45,962 bases of DNA from the NCBI GenBank assembly GCA_021731045.1, contig JAKFYE010000001.1:1-45962 (forward strand). Reading direction: 5' to 3'. The notes beneath the pieces were generated by a model. The model was not told the DNA's origin. It was given only the letters and a program-made list of their open reading frames with translations, and did not search any database. Origin of the DNA: Bdellovibrionales bacterium (GTDB lineage: Bacteria > Bdellovibrionota > Bdellovibrionia > Bdellovibrionales > JAKFYE01). The translations under genes and the position numbers were made by a program. Positions 25,873 to 34,020 of this stretch are shown here, one piece after another (within the stretch, counting starts at the first letter, position 1; each line of letters begins with the position of its first letter).

Positions 25873-26435
25873 TTGAGTTCGAGCGGGATCAGAAGACAAA
25901 CCGATTTTTTAAATTTGTATGGCTCTGTTTATTCTTGCTCAGTTGTTCGAGCGTACAAACTCCGGAGTTTGCCTCGCAAGCTCAGCCCGATTCGGCTAAG
26001 CAAGATGAAAACTACATTGGTTCTCCAATAAAAACGGCGCCCCCTAAAAATGAGAAAGACGGATTTTTGCTTTCGTGGCCACTAAAAGGGACTGTCGATT
26101 TTACTCGCGGATATATGGGCGGTGTACGACCCCATCAAGGTTTAGATCTTGCTGCACCAAAAGGAACACCTATTTACGCTGCACATGCGGGCTATGTTGA
26201 ATATGCAGGACGAGATTTTAGTGGTTACGGAAATTTAGTCATCATTAATAGCGGATCCAATTGGTCTACGTTTTACGCGCACATGAGTAAAATTCAAACA
26301 CGTGAAGGACAAACCGTACGTCGTGGCCAAGTCATTGGAAAAGTCGGCGCCACCGGCAATGCTCGTGGGGTGCACTTACATTTTGAACTCCGCCATCACG
26401 AAACGCCGGTTGATCCCCTCGCCTATTTACCTTAA
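25866..26435 (+). CDS. M23 (LytM-like) peptidase lipoprotein
   Basis: The protein has 189 residues from a TTG that overlaps surE by seven bases. A lipobox LLSC with Cys27 follows a hydrophobic stretch, so it is probably lipid-anchored in the periplasm. The M23 domain covers about 75-185: HQGLDLAAPKGTPIYAA supplies the first metal His and Asp, and GVHLHFELR the HxH pair. All metal ligands are present, so an active cell-wall endopeptidase is likely. There is no LysM domain, unlike NlpD. Confidence 0.88.
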   Translation: MVIEFERDQKTNRFFKFVWLCLFLLSCSSVQTPEFASQAQPDSAKQDENYIGSPIKTAPPKNEKDGFLLSWPLKGTVDFTRGYMGGVRPHQGLDLAAPKGTPIYAAHAGYVEYAGRDFSGYGNLVIINSGSNWSTFYAHMSKIQTREGQTVRRGQVIGKVGATGNARGVHLHFELRHHETPVDPLAYLP

Positions 26436-26525
26436 TCACTGAATGATCCAGCTAACCCCTACTTTAGTAGAGGAATCCGCATATTTGAATTTTCGAAGAT
26501 TTTTTTTTGGTTCATTCTATTAAGA

Positions 26526-27458
26526 GTGAATCGTTACGTGTTTATTTTGATCATCATGTTTTATTATGAGGGCGGTTTCGCTCAAGCAAATAAATTATCC
26601 ACACCGCCAAACACCACTCCGGTTGAAACCAAAACTAAGAATGAATCGCCCGCACTTGCCTCTCCTTCATCAAAAATAGATTCGACGTATGATCCTCGTA
26701 TTCGACAAAGTTACGACATTATTGACGAGATCAAATCACAAAACGTTCCGGATCATTTTAAGATTGAGTTTCGCAGTGGACTTATGCAAGTGTTTGCAAA
26801 CTCAGCAGGCTCCGTTGAGTTAAACAAGTTAAAATCGCTACCGTTTGTAGGACTTGAGACAGTCACCCGCATTGATGAACATTGGGGCATCGAAGCTCGA
26901 GGATATTATGCAAAAAATATGGTCTTTGCCCCAACGGGCAATCGTGACCGCTACCAAACTATTTTTGACGTTGGTGTTCGCTATAGATTTATATTAGATC
27001 AAACTCAAATTGATGACGCCGTTATACTTAAAATCTTATATCATTCACTTCAGAATAACTTTTTATTAAGAAATTCTTCTGGTGAAGAAGTCACTGAAAC
27101 AAGTGATGGAAGAACCGGCGTATATATGAAAGCGTACACCGGATATATTGCCGGCTTAGAGCGCAGCATACCGATTACTCCTAAAATTGGAATTAATGCC
27201 GGCCTTGATCTTAACTTTATACAGGATGCAAAATCAGATTCGACGACCGAGTATTTAAAAACGGGAATTGGTTTTCAAGTACGAGGACAAATGACCTATC
27301 GTCTTGACTGGTTTGGTATGGCTTCGCGTATTGGAGCTGCCTATTGGCAAGGGGGAATGGTGAATCGCTTCTCACCTGGAGCGCAAGCCGACATCGAAAA
27401 AACTTCGCATGTGCAAACTTTCCGCGCCGTTTCTATGTCATGGATCATGCATTACTAG
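26526..27458 (+). CDS. Predicted outer-membrane beta-barrel protein
   Basis: The protein has 310 residues from a GTG. The signal peptide (YVFILIIMFYYEGGFAQA) is followed by a Pro/Thr/Ser-rich linker and then, from about residue 85, alternating amphipathic strands (WGIEARGYYAKNMVF, GVRYRFILDQ, KTGIGFQVRGQMTYRL). It ends in AVSMSWIMHY, a barrel-like aromatic terminus. I do not recognise the family. A 32-bp inverted repeat follows it. Confidence 0.7.
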   Translation: MNRYVFILIIMFYYEGGFAQANKLSTPPNTTPVETKTKNESPALASPSSKIDSTYDPRIRQSYDIIDEIKSQNVPDHFKIEFRSGLMQVFANSAGSVELNKLKSLPFVGLETVTRIDEHWGIEARGYYAKNMVFAPTGNRDRYQTIFDVGVRYRFILDQTQIDDAVILKILYHSLQNNFLLRNSSGEEVTETSDGRTGVYMKAYTGYIAGLERSIPITPKIGINAGLDLNFIQDAKSDSTTEYLKTGIGFQVRGQMTYRLDWFGMASRIGAAYWQGGMVNRFSPGAQADIEKTSHVQTFRAVSMSWIMHY

Positions 27459-27490
27459 AACAACCCTTCTTTGCTTCCCGCCCCTTCATC

Positions 27491-27592
27491 AAGAGTTTGA
27501 ATTCTTTATTTCTAATATGTCTCTTTGATACACCCGTGCACGACGCAAACTGGAAAAAGAAGACATATTAGAAATAAAGAATTCAAACTCTT
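27491..27592. repeat. Perfect 32-bp inverted repeat between convergent genes
   Basis: The arms 27491-27522 and 27561-27592 pair without mismatch and enclose 38 bases. The arms are AT-rich (AAGAGTTTGAATTC start). It lies between the barrel gene and the minus-strand unknown gene. The loop is unlike the GC-rich core of the other two repeats. It could act as a bidirectional terminator, although no T-tract follows. Confidence 0.85.
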
Positions 27593-27646
27593 ACCGAACA
27601 ATTAATGGAGTCAAATAATTATGGTTCCGGCGTTTGGGGTTGGAGA

Positions 27647-28501
27647 TTATTTTTTTATGTAGAGTTTTAGGGCGGAGCCGACGGGATTTTTTAAGATTTC
27701 TTCGGGGTTGATGTAGTATGGACCTTCTTCGGCTTCTATACGCGTTTGGATATCGATAAGGTTTTGATTGTTGTTGGGTTCTACGATGAGGCCGGATTCT
27801 TGAAACTTATTTAGGAATTGTGAATTATCTTTAGCCTCATCAAGAAAGTGTTCCCAATAAAGAGTGTCGATCCAAACGCGATAGGTGATGGAATTGGCGT
27901 AATCGTGAATCGGAGTATAGGCCGTTACGATTTCGAGTGGACCGTAATTGGCGTGAAGTTTTAAGGCCGGAGAATTCCATTGCGCGACTCCGTAGAGCTC
28001 TCGAATGTTTCCGTACCACAAGGCAAAGGCTTTAGATAAAAAACCTAAGCCTGACAATTTATGTTTTTTATCGACGAAGGCATTCATTGATCCTAAGTTG
28101 TGCGCCATCCACCGTCCCGTTTCGGGAGTCGGAATCACGATGAAGAGACTCAGCGGCGTCCATTCTAAATTTTCATTTACCTTGAGTCGTTTCTTTACCT
28201 CGACATCTAGGCTTGATGTGCGGGCCGCAAACCCAGTGATGAAGCCTGGCATGACGGCACAATCATAAAAGACCCAACGTGGAGTGAGCAAGCCGTTGGC
28301 GTCAAAAGCGATTTGATCTAAAATCATAATTTGGTTTGAAAAGTCGACCTCTTTCATCGCTAAAGGTTCCATAACCAAAGGATCAAGATCATGAAACCAA
28401 TCAAACGGATACGCAATTCCTGGTTGAGCGGGTCGATTGGCCTTTCTTGCAAAAACATACGGACGAATGTTTTTATTATCTAACCATTCGGGTCGCTTCA
28501 T
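27647..28501 (-). CDS. Unrecognised cytoplasmic protein coupled to fumarase
   Basis: The protein has 284 residues, with no signal peptide or membrane helix, and I recognise no family. It is rich in Trp, Tyr and Pro, with phrases such as [23 protein letters not shown] and [17 protein letters not shown]. Its ATG overlaps the fumC stop by four bases (ATGA), which suggests translational coupling to fumarase. A link to fumarate or TCA metabolism is conceivable from context only. Confidence 0.75.
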   Translation of the reverse strand: MKRPEWLDNKNIRPYVFARKANRPAQPGIAYPFDWFHDLDPLVMEPLAMKEVDFSNQIMILDQIAFDANGLLTPRWVFYDCAVMPGFITGFAARTSSLDVEVKKRLKVNENLEWTPLSLFIVIPTPETGRWMAHNLGSMNAFVDKKHKLSGLGFLSKAFALWYGNIRELYGVAQWNSPALKLHANYGPLEIVTAYTPIHDYANSITYRVWIDTLYWEHFLDEAKDNSQFLNKFQESGLIVEPNNNQNLIDIQTRIEAEEGPYYINPEEILKNPVGSALKLYIKK

Positions 28502-29892
28502 ACTTTAAGAGGCCCGATCATTTCGCCTGGCTTTACGATTTGATCAAATTTTTCGGCTGTTAATAATCCTAAGCGCACGGCTTCTTCTTTAAGTGTGGTG
28601 CCGTTCGCGTGCGCGGTTTTGGCAATTTTGGCTGCATTGTCATAACCGATATGGGGATTTAAAGCCGTCACGAGCATTAAAGAATTATCTAAATGTTTTT
28701 TCAACATAGGTAAGTTGGCTTCAATATCTGCAATGCAATGATCTTGAAAACTTTCACACGCATCCGAAATCAAACGGATTGAATTTAAAACATTAAACAC
28801 GATCACAGGCTTGAACACGTTTAATTCAAAATGCCCCGTCGCGCCCGCAACATTTACCGCGACGTCGTTACCTAAAACTTGTGCGCAGACCATTGTCATT
28901 GCTTCACATTGAGTGGGATTTACTTTTCCGGGCATGATCGAGCTTCCTGGTTCATTTTCTGGAAGATTTAACTCCCCAAATCCTGAACGAGGTCCACTGC
29001 CGAGTAAACGTACGTCATTTGCAATCTTCATTAAACTTGCACCTAAAGTTTTTAAAGCGCCGTGAAAAAATACGAGCGCATCGTGTGCGGCCAAAGCTTC
29101 AAACTTATTTGGTGCAGAAATAAACGGATATCCTGTGATTGTTGCGATTTGGGCCGCGGCTTTAACGGCAAAATCAGGATGCGTATTTAGACCAGTTCCT
29201 ACAGCGGTTCCGCCTAAAGCCAATTGATAAAGATGCTTCAAACACATTTCAACACGTTCGATGCCTAAATCCATCTGCGTACGGTAACCTGAAAACTCTT
29301 GGCCTAATGTAAGAGGAGTCGCATCCATCAAATGCGTGCGTCCAATCTTAACGATTTTCATAAACTCATTTTCTTTAAGTTTTAATCCGTCTCTTAATTT
29401 TTTAAGCATCGGAATCAAGCGTTTGTGAATTTGTTCCACCACCGCAATATGCATAGCCGTGGGAAACGTGTCGTTAGACGATTGCCCTTTATTCACATCA
29501 TCATTGGGATGAATTGGTTTTTTAGAACCCATCTTTCCACCCGCAAGTTCGATGGCGCGATTAGAAATGACTTCGTTGGCGTTCATATTGGTTTGCGTAC
29601 CGCTGCCCGTTTGCCATACGACTAACGGAAAGTGCGAATCTAACTTGCCCGCAATAACTTCATCTGCCGCTTGTACAATGAGTTTATTTTTATCTTCTGG
29701 CAAAAGCCCCAGTTGAGCATTCGTGATTGCGGCTGCCTTTTTTAAAATTCCAAGCGCCCGAATCATTTCTCGCGGAAAACGATCTCCGCCAATTCTAAAA
29801 TTTTCAGTTGAGCGCTGTGTTTGGGCGCCCCAATATTTATCTGCAGGAACTTCGATCTCTCCAAAACTGTCCGTCTCTATTCTCTGACTCAT
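28498..29892 (-). CDS. fumC: Class II fumarate hydratase
   Basis: The enzyme interconverts fumarate and malate without an iron-sulfur cluster. It has 464 residues, the usual size. Family blocks are [12 protein letters not shown] at the N-terminus, [29 protein letters not shown], and the signature [16 protein letters not shown] near 319. The purB product in this window, also a superfamily member, releases fumarate that this enzyme can use. The gene heads a two-gene unit. Confidence 0.96.
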   Translation of the reverse strand: MSQRIETDSFGEIEVPADKYWGAQTQRSTENFRIGGDRFPREMIRALGILKKAAAITNAQLGLLPEDKNKLIVQAADEVIAGKLDSHFPLVVWQTGSGTQTNMNANEVISNRAIELAGGKMGSKKPIHPNDDVNKGQSSNDTFPTAMHIAVVEQIHKRLIPMLKKLRDGLKLKENEFMKIVKIGRTHLMDATPLTLGQEFSGYRTQMDLGIERVEMCLKHLYQLALGGTAVGTGLNTHPDFAVKAAAQIATITGYPFISAPNKFEALAAHDALVFFHGALKTLGASLMKIANDVRLLGSGPRSGFGELNLPENEPGSSIMPGKVNPTQCEAMTMVCAQVLGNDVAVNVAGATGHFELNVFKPVIVFNVLNSIRLISDACESFQDHCIADIEANLPMLKKHLDNSLMLVTALNPHIGYDNAAKIAKTAHANGTTLKEEAVRLGLLTAEKFDQIVKPGEMIGPLKV

Positions 29893-29909
29893 AAACCCTC
29901 TAGAAAGTA

Positions 29910-30683
29910 TTATGTTACTGTTTGTTTTAGTTGTTTATGGAACAATGTTACGCTGGCCTGATCCGTTGGCACAATCACCATTTCTTGAATATTCACATGT
30001 GATGGACGTTCGAGGCACCACACAATACTTTCTGCGATGTCTTCGGCAACTAAAGGATTCATACCTTCATAAACTTTTTTTGCAGCAGCCTCATCGCCCA
30101 TTCTTACCAAGCTAAATTCGGTTTCGACCCGTCCTGGTTCTATTGTCATGACTCGTATTTTAGTCCCGAGAAGATCCATTCTTAAACCTTCCGTCAGCGC
30201 GCGAACGGCAAATTTAGTGGCGCAGTAAACCCCACCGCCGGGATACACCCACCTTCCCGCAAGTGATCCCAAATTTACAATGTCTCCGCTATTACGCTTG
30301 ATCATTCCTGGGAGTATGAGCCGCGTCATATACAGCAAGCCTTTTATATTCGTATCGATCATGATTTCCCAATCCTCGATATCGGCTTCAGGCATTGGAT
30401 CAACGCCTTTTGCTAAACCTGCATTATTAATCAGGTAATCCACTCGCGAAAAAAGCTCTTCATGCTTTGCAAAAACAGATTGAACCTCTTTGCGATCAGA
30501 AACATCAAAAACAAGGGCCGTACATTTTTGTTGAGAGAGATTCTGTAATTTCTTTTTTAGTTCTTCGAGTCGACTCTGACGGCGACCGGTAATGATGAGC
30601 TCACATCCACGTTGAGCTAATTTTATTGCCGTCGCCTCGCCAATTCCTGAAGTGGCACCCGTAACTAACGCTAACCGACTCAT
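29910..30683 (-). CDS. Short-chain dehydrogenase (YdfG-like)
   Basis: The protein has 257 residues. Cofactor site [19 protein letters not shown], and active-site Tyr and Lys in [17 protein letters not shown] (near 153) are present. The pattern resembles the serine/3-hydroxy acid dehydrogenases of the YdfG group ([17 protein letters not shown], then [14 protein letters not shown]), but the substrate is not certain. AGGAG precedes the ATG. It is upstream of fumC in the same orientation, 17 bases away, so it may share its transcript. Confidence 0.88.
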   Translation of the reverse strand: MSRLALVTGATSGIGEATAIKLAQRGCELIITGRRQSRLEELKKKLQNLSQQKCTALVFDVSDRKEVQSVFAKHEELFSRVDYLINNAGLAKGVDPMPEADIEDWEIMIDTNIKGLLYMTRLILPGMIKRNSGDIVNLGSLAGRWVYPGGGVYCATKFAVRALTEGLRMDLLGTKIRVMTIEPGRVETEFSLVRMGDEAAAKKVYEGMNPLVAEDIAESIVWCLERPSHVNIQEMVIVPTDQASVTLFHKQLKQTVT

Positions 30684-30777
30684 GGATGATCTCCTTTACA
30701 AGAGCAGGTATTTATTAGGCCGACTCTATACTTCATTTTATAACCAGGCTATAGTCTACAAAAAAATGAGGCTCGAA

Positions 30778-31242
30778 ATGTCGTATTGGCTGATGAAGTC
30801 AGAACCCGAAGTTTACGGAATTGATCATCTTAAAAAAGACTCCACCACATGGTGGGAATGTGTGCGCAATTACCAAGCACGTAATTTTATGACGACCAAC
30901 ATGAAGCCCGGCGATGAAGTTTTATTTTACCATTCGAACGCCAAACCACCGGGCATTGCGGGTTTAGCCATCGTCTCTCAACCTGCGCAGCCCGATAAAA
31001 CGCAATTTGATAAAAAAAGTGAATATTTTGATCCTAAGGCTACTAAAGAAAAACCTAACTGGTTTTGTGTGCAGATTAAATTTAAAGAAAAATTTAATAA
31101 CTTTGTAAGTCTTGAAACATTAAAATCAGAAAAAGCACTTAAAGATTTATTGGTTATAAAACGTGGGCAAAGATTAAGTATTCAACCTGTGAGGGATAAA
31201 GACTTTGATTATATCTGTAGATTAGGTCGAGGTGAAAAATGA
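30778..31242 (+). CDS. EVE-domain protein
   Basis: EVE domains share the PUA-like fold and bind modified bases in nucleic acids. The ATG chosen, with GAGG six bases upstream, gives MSYWLMKSEPEVYGIDHL, the family's normal start; longer frames run into the divergent SDR gene. It has 154 residues. Typical blocks are WECVRNYQARNFM, MKPGDEVLFYHSN, PGIAGLAIV and FDPKATKEKPNW. It overlaps the glutaredoxin gene by four bases. Confidence 0.9.
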   Translation: MSYWLMKSEPEVYGIDHLKKDSTTWWECVRNYQARNFMTTNMKPGDEVLFYHSNAKPPGIAGLAIVSQPAQPDKTQFDKKSEYFDPKATKEKPNWFCVQIKFKEKFNNFVSLETLKSEKALKDLLVIKRGQRLSIQPVRDKDFDYICRLGRGEK

Positions 31243-31490
31243 GTGAAGTGATCGTCTATACAAAAAAGCCGTGCCCTTACTGCGAAAATGCCAAAACCCT
31301 TTTAAAAAACAAAGGCGTCGCGTTTGAAGAAAAACTCATGCGGACGCCCGAAGAGATGATCGACCTCAAGAAAAAGACCGGGTGGATGACCTTTCCTCAA
31401 ATTTTTATTAATGGAAAAATGATTGGCGGATTTGACGACCTTTCATCATTAGAAGAATCCGGTGAGCTCGATAAACTTTTAGACCAGTAA
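31239..31490 (+). CDS. grxC: Glutaredoxin (GrxC type)
   Basis: This is a dithiol glutaredoxin of 83 residues. The redox motif CPYC is at Cys12-Cys15, with the cis-proline TFPQIFING and the GGFDDL glutathione site. It reduces disulfides using glutathione in the cytoplasm. It overlaps the genes on both sides (by four bases and one base), forming a compact three-gene operon. Confidence 0.94.
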   Translation: MSEVIVYTKKPCPYCENAKTLLKNKGVAFEEKLMRTPEEMIDLKKKTGWMTFPQIFINGKMIGGFDDLSSLEESGELDKLLDQ

Positions 31491-32047
31491 TGAGGGTATT
31501 TAAGATTTTACTTTTAATTTTAATAAGTCTTCAAATTTTATCCGAAGGTTTAATCTCATACTACTCACGCGAACCTTTTCGTGAGGAAGCCTTCAACTAT
31601 GTTTTATTACTCGGAATTGGTGGACACAAAAACAACATCCTCGCAAGCGACCGCGCCTTCAACTCTGCCGAAGCCCTTAAGCGTTGGCCCGAAGCTAAAC
31701 TCATTATCACCGGTAATGAAGCTAAAAACGAAGTTACGGATCTCAAAGAACTCGTCCTCGCTCTTGGCGTACCTCTTGATAAAATTATCGAAGAGCCGAA
31801 TAGTCAAAGCACTTGGGACAACATCACCTTTAGCCAAAAACTCATACCGCCAAACTCAACAACCCTTATCATCACCAACGAATTCCACCAAAACCGCGCC
31901 CTGGCCATCGCTCGTGTTCACAATTTAAAAGCTTCGACATATGGAAAAGACCGCGTATCCTATCCGAGATCGCTGTTTTATGCTTTAAGAGAACGCGCCG
32001 CGAATCTGAAATGGCTCTTCTTATTCCTCAAATACAAAATTCTATAA
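31490..32047 (+). CDS. DUF218 (YdcF/SanA/ElyC-like) membrane-anchored protein
   Basis: The protein has 185 residues. An N-terminal membrane segment (VFKILLLILISLQILSEGLI) precedes a DUF218 domain: YVLLLGIGGH, RAFNSAEALKRWPEAKLIITG, EEPNSQSTWDN and TLIITNEFHQNRALAIAR. Relatives affect envelope integrity in enteric bacteria, but the biochemical role is unclear. It overlaps the glutaredoxin stop by one base. The nested inverted repeat begins at the very next base after its stop. Confidence 0.85.
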   Translation: MRVFKILLLILISLQILSEGLISYYSREPFREEAFNYVLLLGIGGHKNNILASDRAFNSAEALKRWPEAKLIITGNEAKNEVTDLKELVLALGVPLDKIIEEPNSQSTWDNITFSQKLIPPNSTTLIITNEFHQNRALAIARVHNLKASTYGKDRVSYPRSLFYALRERAANLKWLFLFLKYKIL

Positions 32048-32307
32048 AAAACAGATTTACGAATCTAATTTCATATTTAAATTCGTACGACTAACTTCAG
32101 AGTTTTAAATTTTCCAAATATCTTCATAAGACAGGGCGCCCCTCCGTGGGCGCATGAACGCGCTCTTGCGGCCATCGTGGCCGCGAGTGGACGAATACGT
32201 CCACCGCGCGTTCAATCCTGCCTTATGAAGATATTTGGAAAATTTAAAACTCTGAGACTAAGTGGAATAAGAATTTAAATATGAAATTAGATTCGTAAAT
32301 CTGTTTT
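32048..32307. repeat. Nested long inverted repeat, outer arms copy the 3' end of dus
   Basis: The outer arms are 32048-32084 and 32271-32307, 37 bases and perfectly complementary. The right arm includes the last dus codons (KTDLRI-stop), and the left arm is their inverted copy placed directly after the DUF218 gene. Inside lie unmatched stretches and then the 157-bp element. This is the same architecture as at 16458-16746, with a different gene tail. Confidence 0.9.
32098..32254 (-). repeat. 157-bp hairpin element, copy 2
   Basis: The 38-base arms (32098-32135 and 32217-32254) pair with one mismatch around an 81-base core. Read on the minus strand the core matches copy 1 at roughly nine positions in ten, including both internal hairpins. 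The arms of the two copies share only the innermost block (ATATCTTC, TAA, CAGG) and otherwise differ, yet each pairs with its own partner. Confidence 0.85.
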
Positions 32308-33342
32308 GGCCATCATTCGTTGGGGAATTGCGAAGAAGTGTTCTATCTCACCGCGCATTTGATCATAGGTCGTACAGCCTGAAATTTTGGCGTTAAGGAT
32401 ATGTCCAAATTCTAACCACGGCGAACTTGTGCGTAAATAGAATTTAATTTTTCGTAAAGCCAAATCTGGGACAAAGTACTCTTCCATTATTTCGACAAAA
32501 TACAAGAAGGCTTTTGCGAATTCAGCTCCTTCTTCTTCGTGAGTATTTGGAGCTGAACCTGCTAAGCCTTCTGGGTTTTCAAAACCTAATTTGCTGCCGA
32601 GTTGCCAGAGTAACCAGGGGCGTGCCGTAAGGGCGCGGCCCACCATGACCATATCGCATTCAGCGATGTTAAACATGTCTTCAATGTCTTGGAGAACTTG
32701 TATATCGCCATTGCCAATGATGGGGATTTTTAATTCGTTTCGAATTAAAGCAATTTTTTTCCAATCGGCAGTGCCTCGTCTTTTTTCGTGAGCTAATCTG
32801 GGGTGAAGAGTGATCCAACTGGCTCCGGCCGATTCAAGTTTTTTTACGAATTTTAAAAGCTCTTCGGGTTTGTCTTCGATTCCCGCTCGCAATTTTACGC
32901 TTACGGGTACTTTCGAATTTCTAACGGTCATATCGACAACCCTTGCTGCGTAGTCGGCATCTCCCATAAGTGCGACGCCGTAATTGTGTTTGAGGGCCTT
33001 TTTTACAGGACATCCCATATTGATGTCGATTCCGATGGCACCCCAATCTGTTAATTTTTGTACGGACTGCGCGATGGGCTCTTCTTCGTTACCCAAAATT
33101 TGGGGTACTAAATCCAACTCCGTATCAGAACGATACGTTTCAGGAGTCGTCTTAAAATCTTCGTTTGGTAAACGCCGACTGTTGAGCATTTCAGTTGGCC
33201 AAAAAGTTTTAGCGTTTGCAGGTAGATAGCGCCGAACTAACATACGGAGACCCACATGTGAAAGCCCAACCATCGGGGCTAAACAGACCGGAAAGTTCAC
33301 GTGATTTTTAAGGATTGGTCGTAGATTCAAAGGCCCCATCAT
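32287..33342 (-). CDS. dus: tRNA-dihydrouridine synthase family protein
   Basis: This is an FMN enzyme that reduces uridines in tRNA. It has 351 residues. The TIM-barrel begins with PVCLAPMVGLSHVGLR; the catalytic Cys is in GIDINMGCPVKKALKHNYG near residue 110; the FMN and substrate blocks VSVKLRAGIED, WITLHPRLA, PIIGNGDIQ and VMVGRALTARPWLL follow. Which subfamily (A, B or C) is not certain. The last codons lie in a long inverted-repeat arm and are also copied near 34 kb. Confidence 0.92.
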   Translation of the reverse strand: MMGPLNLRPILKNHVNFPVCLAPMVGLSHVGLRMLVRRYLPANAKTFWPTEMLNSRRLPNEDFKTTPETYRSDTELDLVPQILGNEEEPIAQSVQKLTDWGAIGIDINMGCPVKKALKHNYGVALMGDADYAARVVDMTVRNSKVPVSVKLRAGIEDKPEELLKFVKKLESAGASWITLHPRLAHEKRRGTADWKKIALIRNELKIPIIGNGDIQVLQDIEDMFNIAECDMVMVGRALTARPWLLWQLGSKLGFENPEGLAGSAPNTHEEEGAEFAKAFLYFVEIMEEYFVPDLALRKIKFYLRTSSPWLEFGHILNAKISGCTTYDQMRGEIEHFFAIPQRMMAKTDLRI

Positions 33343-33425
33343 ATTGAAGTATAATTCTCGATTCTACGAGTCAACTTAATCTAATTTTGAGTTAAGACCT
33401 TAGTAGAACTGGCCGATATACCAGT

Positions 33426-33953
33426 ATGCGACGTTTGTATATTGGTCTATTAAGTCTATTTGGCTGCGTACTCTTAGCTCTTTACCAGAATGTCGGCCGA
33501 TTGTCTCAAATTGAGAAATCTAAAAGTTTACAGATGCCGCACTACTTTGTTTCCATTTACAACGAAGAAAAAGCTAAAACTCCTAAGTCACCGAGTGACT
33601 ACGAAGGATTGCTTTACGATACGCCACTTTACAAACGTCTCTTGCAGGAAATTACGATTCGAGGTGGATCTAAAGGATGCGATCCTTCAGATCCAAATGT
33701 CATTTGCCCTCCATCCGATCAAATTGGCGGTCCTAACGATGAGAAGACACGCGTGTCACTTTCGTTTGATCCTGCAAAAAACTCTGCAAATATAAATGTG
33801 AATGATGATTGGAGAAGTCGTATTCGCTATAATTCTTCCATAAATGGTGCGCAATTTGAAATTAGAAAAATGCTTTCAAAATCAAGCGAAGTAAACTTCC
33901 AGTGCGATCAAACAGCCTCGAACAGCAAAATCTCATTTGAGTTTAACTACTAA
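33426..33953 (+). CDS. Membrane-anchored or lipoprotein hypothetical protein
   Basis: The protein has 175 residues. An N-terminal hydrophobic segment (YIGLLSLFGCVLLALY) is either a signal anchor or a poor lipobox (LFGC, Cys14). The remainder is polar and soluble with three cysteines (GCDPSDPNVIC and FQCD). I recognise no family. It faces the RND permease gene convergently, and its downstream spacer holds a stray copy of the dus gene tail. Confidence 0.65.
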   Translation: MRRLYIGLLSLFGCVLLALYQNVGRLSQIEKSKSLQMPHYFVSIYNEEKAKTPKSPSDYEGLLYDTPLYKRLLQEITIRGGSKGCDPSDPNVICPPSDQIGGPNDEKTRVSLSFDPAKNSANINVNDDWRSRIRYNSSINGAQFEIRKMLSKSSEVNFQCDQTASNSKISFEFNY

Positions 33954-33979
33954 TCTCATCTAAAACTGCTGCCGGCTCT

Positions 33980-34018
33980 CAACGAATGATGGCTAAAACA
34001 GATTTACGAATCTAATTT
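33980..34018 (+). repeat. Detached copy of the dus 3' end
   Basis: These 39 bases match the last 39 or so bases around the dus stop (32284-32322, opposite strand) with one difference, covering RMMAKTDLRI-stop. They stand between two unrelated convergent genes, three bases short of the RND stop codon. Chance cannot explain the match, so it is a duplicated segment. Confidence 0.9.
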
Positions 34019-34020
34019 TG

